Below, piece by piece: positions 1 to 7,601 of a stretch of DNA of 42,644 nt. Numbering within the stretch: the first letter of the stretch is position 1; each line of letters starts with the position of its first letter. The position numbers and the translations under genes are program-made. This DNA is from Planctomycetes bacterium ADurb.Bin069. Its GTDB lineage: Bacteria; Planctomycetota; UBA8108; UBA8890; UBA8898. The stretch lies in the NCBI GenBank assembly GCA_002070955.1, contig MWEK01000036.1, forward strand, positions 1-42,644, written 5' to 3'. The notes below the pieces were generated by a model. It was not told the DNA's origin and ran no database searches. It saw only the letters and a list, made by a program, of their open reading frames with translations.

Positions 1-291
1 TACGCGGGGTCTCTCCGTGTCACCCAATCTGAGAATCTCGTCCCGCCCCCGAAGCAATCAATGTGGGAGTCAGCACGTGGTCTCGAGGCATTGGGGACGT
101 CCCTTGATGGCAGGCGGCCTGCACATACGATGCGCGTCGTGGCTATGGCGACACAAGATGCGATACGTCGTGCGCTTGTCGCGCACGGTTTTCTTTTTGT
201 CCGGAGGAGGTTTGTGCGATAACGGCAAGGACTTGTTGAGGTCTGCAAGGATAGAGGAGTCCGACTACTTGCTAGGATCAAGGCGGAATGA

Positions 292-711
292 GGTTGGCTT
301 CAGGGAGGAGAGAGGACCCTGAGACAAGATGGCGTTGCGCGTTTCAAGTTCTCGGCTGAAGGGCTCCAACAGATCGAGGATGAAAGCTGGGGGATCGACA
401 ACGTTGAAGTACGATTACTCTCCGAATTCAAACGCGGCGACGCCAACGCTGATGGCCGGATCGACATAGGAGACCCCGTGTCGGTGCTGAATTATCTCTT
501 TGCGGGTGGGGCGCTTCATTGTCTGGCTGCTGCGGACGTGAATGACGACGGCGAAATCGGGGGGAAGACCGGAAGCGATATCGTTGATGCGAGTTTTTTG
601 CTGAGTTACCTGTTCGCGAATGGGCCCAATCATGAACCTCCGTTTCCGTCATGCGGTATTGATTCAACGTCCGACGAGCTCTTGTGCGAATCGTACGACC
701 ATTGCCCGTAA
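292..711 (+). pseudogene. 3' remnant of a secreted protein ending in a dockerin-like domain
   Basis: An open frame runs from just after a stop at 289-291 to a TAA at 709-711 and has no plausible start. Its first part reads like the end of an extracellular beta-sandwich (DESWGIDNVEV around 382-414). It continues directly into two Ca-binding-loop-like segments, GDANADGRIDIGD and ADVNDDGEI, each followed by a helix ending in YLFA. A Cys-rich tail follows (PPFPSCG, then SYDHCP at the very end). This duplicated loop-helix arrangement is the type I dockerin-like C-terminus common on large secreted planctomycete proteins, where it is thought to mediate protein attachment or Ca-dependent folding. The upstream frame is broken, so only the tail of a once-larger gene survives. 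The domain is well supported; the state of the rest is inferred. Confidence 0.7.
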
Positions 712-1019
712 GGGCGATCTGCTTCGTATAAGAACCCTTTCGACTTCTTCGATCGTAAGCTCGTCCTTTCGGTGGTGGTGGAAGGCCGCGTGCTGCGGGA
801 GGGCCTTGAGGAAACATATTGACTGGCGCTGCGCCGGGGAGGCCCCGCCAGCGCTCACCACCCTACCAACTGCGGCCGGCCGCGGGTACCATCTATATGA
901 TGGTAGTAGGCGAGGAGAAGGAGGACTGAGGGGACTCAGAGGTGGGTGGAGGGAAAGCCTTGCCACACTTGCCTACTGGTGCTGAGATGTCCGCACCAGC
1001 TTGTAGGAGGACAGATAAG
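712..1019. other. Intergenic stretch with a small hairpin
   Basis: No gene is supported here. One clear structure is a 7-bp stem, TACCATC (887-893) with GATGGTA (899-905), around a 5-nt loop. A good ribosome binding site (AGGAGG, 1005-1010) belongs to the next gene. No transcription terminator with a T-run is visible after the dockerin remnant. Confidence 0.4.
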
Positions 1020-1385
1020 ATGGCGAAGCCCAAGGCGAGCCAAAGCGTTGCCGGTCGCTGGCTGATTGATACGATGACCATGTGGGACAGGGACTTCATT
1101 GATGCGGAGGTCCGCGGCTACTTCGAATTCGGGGACGGGAGGTTCGGCCGCTTTCAGTTCGGCTACGTGCAAGGCCAGGTCGACTACCGTGTTAGTGAAA
1201 GGGCCAGCAAGCCTCTCGTGGAGTTCTCCTGGAATGGTGCAGATGAAATGGATCCTGCCCGGGGGCGTGGCTGGCTGGTCCTTGAAGGTGAGGCACTAAA
1301 AGGCATGTTCTACATCCACGCAGGAGACGAATCAGGCATCGTGTTGAGGCGAAAGGCAGAAACCCAGAAAGAAGGGAAACGCTAA
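1020..1385 (+). CDS. Small conserved protein of unknown function (121 aa)
   Basis: The ATG at 1020 follows AGGAGG (1005-1010) by 9 nt, and this fixes the start; an open frame reaching further upstream is ignored. The protein is acidic and probably cytoplasmic, with no signal peptide or membrane segment. It is rich in aromatic and glycine residues: QSVAGRW at the N-terminus, MWDRDFIDAEVRGYFEFG and GRFQFGYVQGQVDYR in the middle, and a C-terminal GRGWLVLEG ... GMFYIHAGDESG. I recognise this as a widespread small single-domain family of beta-rich proteins that turns up singly in accessory regions of many bacteria. Its function is not known to me. It stands alone, with no operon partner. Confidence is high that it is a gene and low on its role. 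Confidence 0.8.
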   Translation: MAKPKASQSVAGRWLIDTMTMWDRDFIDAEVRGYFEFGDGRFGRFQFGYVQGQVDYRVSERASKPLVEFSWNGADEMDPARGRGWLVLEGEALKGMFYIHAGDESGIVLRRKAETQKEGKR

Positions 1386-1801
1386 CCGGCGCTCTTTCGG
1401 CGGGCTGAACTCCAGGCCGTTGCTCCCGGGGGGGCTGCTGGAGGCGCGGGGGCGCAGCGGCGAGAACGCCCGTGCCGGGCGGGGGTTCCGGCGACGGTGG
1501 GGGGAGCGGCCGGCTGTTCCCAACCGTACTCCCCGACGACGACGCTCCGTTCTTCTGATGGCCGCAGCTCTCTCCCGCCGGGCTCCGACCGTAACCGTCC
1601 GGCGAATTCCATCTGGCGGGAGGGGCGAGAGCGCGCATAATGGGAGACCGGAGCGAGAGGATGATGTTCTGGCTGAAGACGGAAAGGGTCCGGGCGTGAT
1701 CGAGAATCCCCTGGTGAGGATAGGGTGAGGGCCGATGAGGTGTACCCGGTGGACGGCCGGGCCTTGGTCTGTAACCACGTGCTGGGTATGGCCGATTTGT
1801 C
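1386..1801. other. Intergenic stretch, no gene recognised
   Basis: G+C-rich sequence of about 420 nt between two small genes. The open frames on both strands have low-complexity Arg/Pro/Ala translations typical of noncoding G+C-rich DNA, and none has a convincing start. Nothing else was seen until the palindrome at 1802. Confidence 0.4.
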
Positions 1802-1836
1802 TAGTATACATAACAGCAATAGTGTATACTATACAC
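1802..1836 (+). promoter_or_regulatory. Operator-like palindromes overlapping a -10 box
   Basis: Two overlapping symmetries lie directly before the ATG at 1838. TAGTATACA (1802-1810) and TGTATACTA (1823-1831) form a 9-bp inverted repeat with a 12-nt gap. GTGTATACTATACAC (1822-1836) is a perfect odd palindrome around its central C. TATACT (1825-1830) inside it matches a -10 hexamer at five of six positions, which would start the transcript at or near the ATG. No Shine-Dalgarno sequence is present, so a leaderless mRNA under tight repression is plausible. The symmetry is seen directly; its regulatory role is inferred. Confidence 0.5.
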
Positions 1837-1837
1837 C

Positions 1838-2215
1838 ATGACGCAGTCAAGAACAAAATTGCTCGCGATGCTCAGCCGGCTCTACCGGGAGCGGCAGCGT
1901 CTGGTTCGCCGCCTCACAGGAGGACGCGAACTCGCGATTGGCACCGTCACGACAACGAACCGCAAGTGTGGTAACCCGAGTTGCCGCTGCGCCAAAGGCT
2001 TGGGCCATCTCCAAACCGTGTTTCTCTTCAAGGACAAGAAGGAGGGCCGTCGTCGGTGCAAGCTCATCCGGCGAGCGGACGAGGCCCGAATGCTTCGCGC
2101 AGGCGAAGGCTACCGGGAATTCCGGAAGGACATGAAGCAGATCCGCGCCATAGATCTCAAGGAAAAGCAGATCCTAATGGCGCTCGCAGACGAGAGAGCC
2201 ATCCAGTACGAATAG
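1838..2215 (+). CDS. DUF6788-like small protein
   Basis: A 125-residue basic protein that starts 2 nt after a perfect palindrome and has no Shine-Dalgarno site. The N-terminal ~35 residues look helical and charged (LSRLYRERQRLVRRL). A compact motif CGNPSCRCAKG follows at about residues 47-57, then a short beta-like segment (HLQTVFLFKDKKEG) and a helical, charged C-terminus. The C-x4-C-x-C-A-x-G pattern, in which the first Cys starts a CGxPxCRC string, is the hallmark of the DUF6788 family as I know it. Such proteins often sit beside transposases, and the Cys cluster suggests metal binding, but the activity is unknown. Sampled lines are lower in G+C than the core of the window, consistent with acquired DNA. 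No transposase was found next to it. Confidence 0.7.
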   Translation: MTQSRTKLLAMLSRLYRERQRLVRRLTGGRELAIGTVTTTNRKCGNPSCRCAKGLGHLQTVFLFKDKKEGRRRCKLIRRADEARMLRAGEGYREFRKDMKQIRAIDLKEKQILMALADERAIQYE

Positions 2216-2334
2216 CATAACGTATTCTTCTAACAGCACTTACGCGATCACGAAAATTCCCAGAACTCCCCTCGAGACGTGCGGAATGTAGGAATAAATC
2301 TTTAATAGTTGGGTTTTTCTCATTGTCTTTGGCC

Positions 2335-3483
2335 TTATGAACGAATCGGTTCGGCGCCTATGCCCGGACGATCGTTGAGGGTGATTTTCCCATTAACGAT
2401 TTTAACGCCGGAGAAACAATCATTGCTGATAAGGAAATTCCCATCGAGATCGGCGTAATCCATTTTGGGCGTCAACTGAGCTGCGGCGGAAATCCCGCAA
2501 GAGGTCTCCATGGTGCACCCGATCATTAGTTTCATGCCGAATGCTTCGGCCATGGAGATCATTCGGTTCGCCTCTCTCAGCCCGGTGCATTTAAGCAATT
2601 TGATATTGATGCCGGAGAAAACTCCTCGCAGCCGGGGGACGTCCGTCAAGCGCTGACAGGATTCATCGGCAATGGTGGGCAGCGGGCTTTTCTCCGTTAG
2701 CCATGCCATGTCATCCCATACATCCTTAGGCAAAGGTTGTTCGATCAATATGACGCCCCGCTCCTTGAGCCAATGAATCATGTCGAGGGCGTAATGCTTG
2801 TCCCGCCAACCTTGATTGGCGTCTATGGTGATGGGCTTGTCGGTAACGGACCGTACGGTCTCGATAAGCATTTTATCGGTCGCCTCGTCCATGCCCAGCT
2901 TCACCTTGATGAGATTGAACGGTGCGGCTTCCTCCGTCTTCTTGCGCACAACGTCTTCCGAGTCTATGCCGATGGTCATGGTCGTGTCCGGAGTCTTCGA
3001 CCGGGTGTACCCCCAGATCTGGTAGAGCGGTCGTCCTATCAGCTTGCCGGCAAGATCATGAAGTGCGATATCGATGCCAGCTTTGGCCCCCGTATGACCG
3101 GCGTCGACACCCTCGAGATAGGTCAGGATGTCGTCGAGTTCAAGGGGATCACGGAACTGACCCAGATCGACCTTCTTCATAAACGCCGACGCCGTCGCGG
3201 GTGTCTGGCCTTCCATGTAAGGCGGCAGCGGAGCTTCACCGTAACCCGTCACGCCGTCATAGGATATTTCCGTAAGAATGGAGGTCTGGACATTCCGGGA
3301 AAAGCCGGAAATCGTAAATTGATGCCTTGCGTGCAGTTCATAGGGGCGGAACGACAGTTTCAGTCCCTTGCTCCCCGCGGTTCGGGTGTTGATGTTGATT
3401 CCTTTGTGCGCCGCCGAGGGACCCGCCAGGATGCCGCCGGCGATCGCCGACGTCTTGATGAAATTCCTTCGCGTCATTGTCAT
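2335..3483 (-). CDS. Tat-exported dipeptide epimerase (enolase superfamily)
   Basis: A 382-residue protein of the mandelate racemase/muconate lactonizing enzyme branch of the enolase superfamily. The catalytic set is intact: KVK with Lys193/Lys195, metal ligands Asp221 (DANQGW), Glu248 (IEQP) and Asp273 (ADES), and the opposite general base Lys295. An Asp345-Leu-Asp347-Gly motif near the C-terminus is the DxD signature of L-Ala-D/L-Glu type epimerases, where it binds the dipeptide amino group. The predicted reaction is therefore epimerisation of a dipeptide, possibly from peptidoglycan turnover. Unusually for a normally cytosolic enzyme, the N-terminus is a twin-arginine signal (RRNFIKTSA followed by a hydrophobic Gly/Ala stretch). 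The start is set by GGGAGG upstream of ATG-ACA-ATG. Sampled lines are near 45-50% G+C, far below the core neighbours, so lateral transfer is likely. It stands alone, so its exact substrate cannot be read from context. Confidence 0.88.
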   Translation of the reverse strand: MTMTRRNFIKTSAIAGGILAGPSAAHKGININTRTAGSKGLKLSFRPYELHARHQFTISGFSRNVQTSILTEISYDGVTGYGEAPLPPYMEGQTPATASAFMKKVDLGQFRDPLELDDILTYLEGVDAGHTGAKAGIDIALHDLAGKLIGRPLYQIWGYTRSKTPDTTMTIGIDSEDVVRKKTEEAAPFNLIKVKLGMDEATDKMLIETVRSVTDKPITIDANQGWRDKHYALDMIHWLKERGVILIEQPLPKDVWDDMAWLTEKSPLPTIADESCQRLTDVPRLRGVFSGINIKLLKCTGLREANRMISMAEAFGMKLMIGCTMETSCGISAAAQLTPKMDYADLDGNFLISNDCFSGVKIVNGKITLNDRPGIGAEPIRS

Positions 3484-3878
3484 GAGATTTCCTCCCGGTC
3501 ACACTCTCTGGGTTAAGTATCCAGCCGGCGTCTTCGCGGATTTCACCCCTGCGCTGCGGTTATATTGTAGCCGGAACGCCGCGGTGCTAAAAGAGCGATG
3601 CATCGTATTCCACCGCGCGAGCAACGGATTTGTCTCCGTGGGTCATCTTGAGCGCCCCCTGGCGATCGAGGCTACCTGGTGGGCCTAGCAGACGACGCCC
3701 AGTCCGCCGCGGGCGATGCCTCCAGAGTCCCGTGGCCGCCGAAGGTCAGGGCGGGGGATCGCGGCGGCGCGTTGGCGGCTTCGACGGCCTCGAGATCGGC
3801 GCCGTCAGCGATAGCTTAGTGGGGGCGTTCCTGGCGGGATTGAGGGGATTGGCCCTCGGATGCGAAGCCGGCTGACGC
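3484..3878. other. Intergenic gap between two minus-strand genes
   Basis: About 395 nt with no convincing coding sequence. G+C rises across this gap from the epimerase island to the core level, so it may contain the edge of a transferred segment, but no repeat or attachment site was recognised there. An AT-rich patch (TTATATTGTAG near 3560) could be a promoter element. Confidence 0.35.
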
Positions 3879-4445
3879 CTATCTTTCGCTCTTCAGCCGA
3901 GCGCGGAGCGTGTGGAGCCCCCGTCGGAGGAGTCCGGCCACGCTCGGAACGCTGCGATTCATGCCTTTGGCGATCTGGGCGAGAGAGAGGCCGTGGGCGT
4001 ATTTCATCGTGAGGGCGCGACGTTGGTCGTCGGGCAGAACCGCAAAGGCATCCGCGACGTTCAGAAGTCTTTCGTTCTTGGCGGCGAGACTGCTGGGCGA
4101 AAACCGGGCGAGATTCGAGAACGTCTCGAGCGTCGCGCTCGACCGCGCTAGGAGTTCCTCAATCGACTTTTCGCGGCGCAAGTCGCGCCGAGCGCATTGA
4201 TGGTCTCGGACGGCGTTGTACAAGCTGCGAGTCAGGATCTTCCGCAACCATGCGGCGATCTGGACGTCAGTTTTGCCCCGGAATCGGTCGAGGCTTCGGT
4301 GCGCCTTGAGCAGCGTATCCTGGACTACGTCGAAAGGATCGAACTTCCGCCGGAACCGAAGATTGACTTGCTCATCGGCCAGGAACTGCAAGTAGCTCCT
4401 GAAGCGCTCGAGTTTCCCGCTGTCTCCGGGGGAGTCGTCAGGCAC
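3879..4445 (-). CDS. ECF-type RNA polymerase sigma factor, planctomycete-type family
   Basis: A 188-residue sigma-70-family factor. Region 2 spans roughly residues 13-80 and includes FDPFDVVQDTLLKAH, which is close to the DPSDVVQxTLLKAH consensus of the planctomycete-type ECF group. Region 4 spans about 133-185 and reads LPDDQRRALTMKYAHGLSL, then AQIAKGMNRSVPSVAGLLRRG, a helix-turn-helix for -35 recognition. The start is GTG with GGAG about 8 nt upstream. Members of this group are often encoded next to a serine/threonine kinase of the Pkn type; no kinase or anti-sigma gene is adjacent here. The gene is divergent from the phosphodiesterase lipoprotein at 4772. The target regulon cannot be inferred. 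Confidence 0.88.
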   Translation of the reverse strand: MPDDSPGDSGKLERFRSYLQFLADEQVNLRFRRKFDPFDVVQDTLLKAHRSLDRFRGKTDVQIAAWLRKILTRSLYNAVRDHQCARRDLRREKSIEELLARSSATLETFSNLARFSPSSLAAKNERLLNVADAFAVLPDDQRRALTMKYAHGLSLAQIAKGMNRSVPSVAGLLRRGLHTLRARLKSER

Positions 4446-4656
4446 TGGTCGAGCTCCGAGCTTCGCCGACCCGTTCGTCGGTGCGAGGATTCCTGCACCG
4501 TGGTTGAAGGATCTTCAGAAACGCAAGAAGCAACAAAGTGCTAGCGGCCCAATAAAACATCTCTCCGAATCCGGCCCTTAACCTCGCCCCTATCATAGTG
4601 ACGCAGGCGGACACGGTCAAGAGGATGGATCCGCCCTCGTCCGGGCGGCGATCAAC

Positions 4657-4686
4657 TTGACACCCCGCGCCGCCCTTTGTTAGGAT
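4657..4686 (+). promoter_or_regulatory. Predicted sigma-70-type promoter
   Basis: TTGACA (4657-4662) is followed after an 18-nt spacer by TAGGAT (4681-4686), a perfect -35 and a four-of-six -10. It points at the lipoprotein gene starting at 4772 and would give a leader of about 80 nt. It lies in the divergent region between that gene and the sigma factor. Confidence 0.5.
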
Positions 4687-4771
4687 CGGCCCCATGTTGG
4701 ATGAACACAAGGGCCGACTCTTCGTCCTTCGGGGATCATCCGGTACGTGCGGTGCGCAGGAGCAATTTGCG

Positions 4772-5725
4772 ATGGGTGTGATTCGTTGTCCCTCCGGGAA
4801 ACGGCTGGTTTCGTCAGGGGCATTGACGGTCATCCTCGGCCTGGCAGGCTGCCTCGCGCCCGACAAAGCAGGCCAGGCAGACGGCGCCGGCGCCGGCCTG
4901 CTGCCGGGGGTGCGCCATGTCCTCGTGGTGGGTTTCGACGGCCTGGGCGCCTATGCCTGGGAGAAGGCCGAGATGCCGCGCTTGAAAGCGCTGGCGGCGC
5001 AAGGCGCCCTTTCGCTCAAAGTCCGTTCGGTTCTGCCTTCGTCCAGCGCGGTCAACTGGGCGACGCATCTGATGGGTGCGGGGCCGGAGCTGCACGGCTA
5101 CACGGAATGGGATTCGAAGGAGTCGCTTCCGCCGGCGCGCGCGGTGGGGGAGTACGGGCGGTTCCCGGGGATTTTCGGCCTGGTTCGGAACGCGTACCCG
5201 CGGGCGGAGATCGGTGCGCTTTATCAATGGGACGGCATCCGCCATGTCATCGAGAACCAGGCGGTGAGTTTCGAGAAGAACGACAAGAACTTCGAGGAAC
5301 TGACCGACTCCGCCGTGGATTACATTTTGACGAAACGACCGCAGTTTACCTTTGTGTGTTACGACGAGCCCGACGGGGTGGGGCACCGGGAGGGGCACGA
5401 CACTCCGCAGTATTACGCCATGCTGAAACGCTGCGACGAGGAACTCGGTGAATTGCTGGACGCCCTGAGAACGGCGGGCATGGAAAAAGACACGCTCGTC
5501 CTGGTTATCGCCGATCACGGCGGCATCGAAAAGGGACACGGGGGCAAGACGCTGGCGGAAATGGAGACGCCTTGGGTGATCTGCGGACCCGGCGTCAAGA
5601 AGGGGCATGCGATCGAATCGAGCGTGGTCCATTACGACACCGCCGCGACCCTGGCGCACGTGTTCGGCGCGCCGCCGCCCCAGGTCTGGACGGGACGTCC
5701 CGTGCGGGAGGCTTTTGCGCCCTGA
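4772..5725 (+). CDS. Phosphodiesterase/nucleotide pyrophosphatase-type lipoprotein
   Basis: A 317-residue member of the alkaline phosphatase superfamily, type I phosphodiesterase/nucleotide pyrophosphatase branch. The chosen ATG follows AGGAG and gives a signal peptide with lipobox LAGC (Cys27); a longer frame from 4694 lacks these features. Metal-binding elements are visible in order: Asp56 in GFDG, the nucleophile segment PSSSAVNWATHLMG (89-102, Ser/Thr nucleophile expected here), Asp201 and His205 in YDEPDGVGHREG, Asp248-His249 in IADHGG, and His256 in GHGG. It is expected to be anchored on the outside of the cytoplasmic membrane or in the periplasm and to hydrolyse phosphodiester or phosphate-ester substrates. 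A symporter gene follows 62 nt downstream on the same strand, so it might supply a product for uptake, but that is inference. Substrate unknown. Confidence 0.85.
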   Translation: MGVIRCPSGKRLVSSGALTVILGLAGCLAPDKAGQADGAGAGLLPGVRHVLVVGFDGLGAYAWEKAEMPRLKALAAQGALSLKVRSVLPSSSAVNWATHLMGAGPELHGYTEWDSKESLPPARAVGEYGRFPGIFGLVRNAYPRAEIGALYQWDGIRHVIENQAVSFEKNDKNFEELTDSAVDYILTKRPQFTFVCYDEPDGVGHREGHDTPQYYAMLKRCDEELGELLDALRTAGMEKDTLVLVIADHGGIEKGHGGKTLAEMETPWVICGPGVKKGHAIESSVVHYDTAATLAHVFGAPPPQVWTGRPVREAFAP

Positions 5726-5787
5726 GAGCGCCGGGGACGATTGCCAGCCCCGGCGCGAACGCGCGGGCAAGGCAAGGAGGTCGCACC

Positions 5788-7440
5788 TTGGACGGCACAG
5801 GCGGACGACGCAAGGAACACTGGGGCACGCACGTCGGCATGATTCTGGCCGTCGCCGGGTCGGCGGTGGGGCTCGGCAACTTCCTGCGGTTTCCGGGCGT
5901 CGCCGCCCAGAACGGCGGCGGCACCTTCATGATTCCGTACTTCTGCGCGTTCATCCTCCTCGGACTCCCGATCTGCTGGGCCGAATGGACCATGGGCAAG
6001 TACGGCGGCATGTTCGGGTTCAACTCGTGCCCCGCGATCTTCGGCGCCATCGGCAGGCGGCGAACGTGGCGCTACATCGGCGTGCTCGGCATCCTCGTCC
6101 CGATGGGCATCCTCATGTACTACCTGCTCATCGAGTCTTGGTGCCTCGGGTACGCGGTCTCCTACCTCTTCGGCATGATCGACCTGGGGCCCGATCCGGC
6201 GGCGTGGGCGCAGAGGAGCGGCGAGCATTTCACGCGCTTCGTGGGCGCCGACCGGGACGGGATCATGCTGGACGGCAGCATCCACCCCAGCGTCGTCTTC
6301 TGGGTGCTGACCTTCACCGTGAACTTCTTCCTGATCTTCCGCGGCCTGGAGAAAGGCATTGAGAAGGTATGCACCTGGGGAATCCCGCTCATGGCCATAT
6401 GCGCCTTCATCGTGCTCGCCCGCGTCTTGAGCCTCGGCACCCCCGATCCGGCCCAGCCCGATCGCAACGTCCTCAACGGGCTTGGGTTCATGTGGAACCC
6501 GAAACCCGTCGCGGGCGAGGAGCCGTGGTACGTCGTCCTTGCCAACCCGCAGGTGTGGATGAGCGCCGCGAGCCAGATCTTCTTCAGCCTCTCCGTCGGC
6601 TTCGGCGTCATCATCAACTACGCGAGCTATCTGCGCCGCAGGGACGACGTCGTGCTCTCGGGGCTCACGGCAAGCTCGATCAACGAGTTTTTCGAGGTCT
6701 GCCTGGGCGGCCTCATCACGATTCCCGCGGCCTTCGTGTTCCTGGGCGTCGCTTTTCCCATGGACTCGTCCTTCGACCTCGGGTTCAAGACCCTGCCGGT
6801 GGTGTTCATGCACATGAAGTTCGGAAGCCTCTTCGGGTTTCTGTGGTTCTTCATGCTGTTCCTGGCGGCGATCACCAGTTCGCTTTCGATGCTCCAGCCG
6901 GCCATCGCGTTCCTCGAAGAGGCCCTCGGGATCGGCCGGCGGGCGTCGGTGGCGATTCTGGGCCTCGCGTCCGTGGGCGGCTCGCTGTTCATCATCTACT
7001 TCAGCAAGAACCTCTCGGCGCTGGACACCATGGACTTCTGGGTGGGCACGGCGCTCATTTTCGTCTTCGCCACATGCCAGGTGGTTCTCTACGCCTGGGT
7101 GCTGGGGGTCGAGAAGGGTGCGGTGATTGCCGCGGAGGGCGCCGAGCTCCGGCAGCCCCGCGTCTTCAAGTTCATCGTGAAGTACGTATCGCCGGTCTAC
7201 CTGCTGGCGGTGTTCGTGATGTGGTGCTCGATCAAGCTCCCCGGCTACGTGAAAGACCTGGCCGACGGGGGGGTTCCGCTTCTCACCGTGGGCATGATCG
7301 CGGGGCTTGCGATCTTTTTGCTGCTCCTGATCAGCGTCGGCGGCAGCCGGTGGCACGCCGAAACGCGGCCCGAGCCGCGCCTCGGCGACGTCGAGCGGCT
7401 GTCCCGGGAAGAAGTGAAGGACTGGGAGGGTGCGATATGA
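5788..7440 (+). CDS. Sodium:neurotransmitter symporter (NSS) family transporter
   Basis: A 550-residue polytopic membrane protein of the LeuT-fold NSS/SNF family, which couples Na+ entry to uptake of amino acids or related compounds. The N-terminus WGTHVGMILAVAGSAVGLGN and the following FLRFPGVAAQNGGGTF are the family signature of TM1 and its unwound substrate/Na+ site. About 11-12 hydrophobic segments follow. TTG at 5788 is taken as start because AAGGAGG (5774-5780) lies 7 nt before it; the longer open frame would run back through the preceding gene. The next gene overlaps by 4 nt and looks like the dedicated small subunit, so the functional unit is probably two proteins as in MetP/MetS. Substrate cannot be assigned from sequence alone. 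Confidence 0.9.
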   Translation: MDGTGGRRKEHWGTHVGMILAVAGSAVGLGNFLRFPGVAAQNGGGTFMIPYFCAFILLGLPICWAEWTMGKYGGMFGFNSCPAIFGAIGRRRTWRYIGVLGILVPMGILMYYLLIESWCLGYAVSYLFGMIDLGPDPAAWAQRSGEHFTRFVGADRDGIMLDGSIHPSVVFWVLTFTVNFFLIFRGLEKGIEKVCTWGIPLMAICAFIVLARVLSLGTPDPAQPDRNVLNGLGFMWNPKPVAGEEPWYVVLANPQVWMSAASQIFFSLSVGFGVIINYASYLRRRDDVVLSGLTASSINEFFEVCLGGLITIPAAFVFLGVAFPMDSSFDLGFKTLPVVFMHMKFGSLFGFLWFFMLFLAAITSSLSMLQPAIAFLEEALGIGRRASVAILGLASVGGSLFIIYFSKNLSALDTMDFWVGTALIFVFATCQVVLYAWVLGVEKGAVIAAEGAELRQPRVFKFIVKYVSPVYLLAVFVMWCSIKLPGYVKDLADGGVPLLTVGMIAGLAIFLLLLISVGGSRWHAETRPEPRLGDVERLSREEVKDWEGAI

Positions 7441-7589
7441 CGCTCGGGGGCTGGATCTTCATGCTCGGGTCGATCGGCTTCGTCCTCTCGCTCTGTGCCT
7501 TCTGCTTTTGGAGAGTGTTCAGGAGACCGGGCACGGCGGAGCGCCTGCAATCCCCGCACACGATCGCCACGAGGGACAAGGACACTTAG
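7437..7589 (+). CDS. MetS-like small subunit of the NSS transporter
   Basis: A 50-residue protein whose ATG overlaps the TGA of the symporter (ATGA, 7437-7440), so translation is probably coupled. It has one hydrophobic helix, GGWIFMLGSIGFVLSLCAFCF, ending in a positive WRVFRRPG stretch, then a short hydrophilic tail. This matches in size, topology and position the MetS-type small subunits that accompany bacterial NSS transporters. In the studied case the small protein is needed for transport. The assignment rests on position and architecture because such short proteins conserve little sequence. Confidence 0.75.
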   Translation: MTLGGWIFMLGSIGFVLSLCAFCFWRVFRRPGTAERLQSPHTIATRDKDT

Positions 7590-7601
7590 CGCCGGCGGCG
7601 G

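Noticed and set aside
17..322. A 101-codon plus-strand open frame at the left edge
   Set aside because: It has no ribosome binding site and no family pattern, and its end overlaps the dockerin-tailed remnant in another frame.
1420..1728. Open frames between 1386 and 1837
   Set aside because: Arg/Pro-rich translations on both strands, no start with a ribosome binding site and no family pattern.
5632..7356. A 574-codon open frame antisense to the NSS symporter
   Set aside because: It is the mirror of a well-supported membrane protein gene and is rich in His, Glu and Arg with no family pattern, as expected for antisense of G+C-rich DNA.
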